Source: Pseudoxanthomonas sp. 3HH-4
Lineage (GTDB): Bacteria > Pseudomonadota > Gammaproteobacteria > Xanthomonadales > Xanthomonadaceae
Reading direction: 5' to 3'
Assembly: GCF_006716465.1 (NCBI RefSeq)
Contig: NZ_VFPB01000001.1
Coordinates: 1,518,427-1,582,426, forward strand
Length of the DNA: 64,000 bases
The notes beneath the pieces were generated by a model. It made no database searches, was not told where the DNA came from, and saw only the letters and a program-made list of their open reading frames with translations. Numbering within the stretch: the stretch's first letter is position 1; each line of letters begins with the position of its first letter. A program made the translations under genes and the position numbers. This document shows positions 64,000 through 64,000 of this stretch, piece after piece.

Positions 64000-64000
64000 G

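Overview
The window looks like chromosomal DNA of a high-GC gammaproteobacterium of the family Xanthomonadaceae (Lysobacteraceae), perhaps Pseudoxanthomonas or a close relative. This rests on gene content and order, not on a database search: phoB-phoR-ppk1, an NAD-type isocitrate dehydrogenase, the run tRNA(Pro-Arg-His-Lys-Leu)-tig-clpP-clpX-lon-hupB-tRNA(Val-Asp)-ppiD, a GT9 glycosyltransferase next to Kdo kinase, moaACDE, tRNA-Ser/4.5S RNA/dnaX-ybaB-recR, and yceD-rpmF-fabH-fabD-fabG-acpP-fabF-pabB-mltG-tmk-holB-pilZ. About 55 kb is core housekeeping sequence with tight gene packing and many ATGA, GTGA or TGATG stop/start overlaps.

Layout. 1-6.4 kb: phosphate regulation (ppk1, phoR, phoB with a three-repeat Pho box), the outer-membrane quality-control protease BepA, and a glutaredoxin/AhpD-like pair. 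6.7-11.9 kb: NAD-isocitrate dehydrogenase, two sodium-linked transporters and a Bax-inhibitor-1 family protein. 12.0-23.2 kb: five tRNAs, then protein folding and degradation (trigger factor, ClpP, ClpX, Lon, PpiD), HU, two more tRNAs and a lytic transglycosylase. 23.2-29.8 kb: gloB, a YafS-like methyltransferase, rnhA, a GNAT protein, dnaQ, a PP2C phosphatase, tRNA-Ser(CGA) and lipopolysaccharide core genes (GT9, kdkA). 29.8-33.8 kb: an MBL-fold hydrolase, molybdopterin synthesis and a secreted beta-propeller. 33.8-37.3 kb: 4.5S RNA, tRNA-Ser(GGA), dnaX-ybaB-recR and a HIT protein. 37.4-43.6 kb: a Slp-type lipoprotein, the MoxR/DUF58/transglutaminase trio and a GT39 membrane glycosyltransferase. 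43.6-54.6 kb: maf, the fatty-acid synthesis cluster, pabB, mltG, tmk, holB and a PilZ protein.

From about 54.6 kb to the right edge the window is accessory. It holds a 1013-residue secreted protein (von Willebrand A, prealbumin-like, propeller and DUF11 domains) that stops inside its last domain, a poxvirus-type topoisomerase IB with a small acidic partner gene, an orphan secreted protein, a visibly lower-GC AIPR-family (abortive phage infection) gene, two unrecognised genes, a perfect 33-bp inverted-repeat element, and the start of an IS3-type transposase at the edge. The AIPR gene and the truncated DUF11 protein are the best leads for something not yet described.

Two short dispersed palindromic repeat families occur between genes: a roughly 100-bp double-hairpin element in three copies, and a TTCTCCCC/GGGGAGAA hairpin in two. 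No CRISPR array and no rRNA gene were seen.
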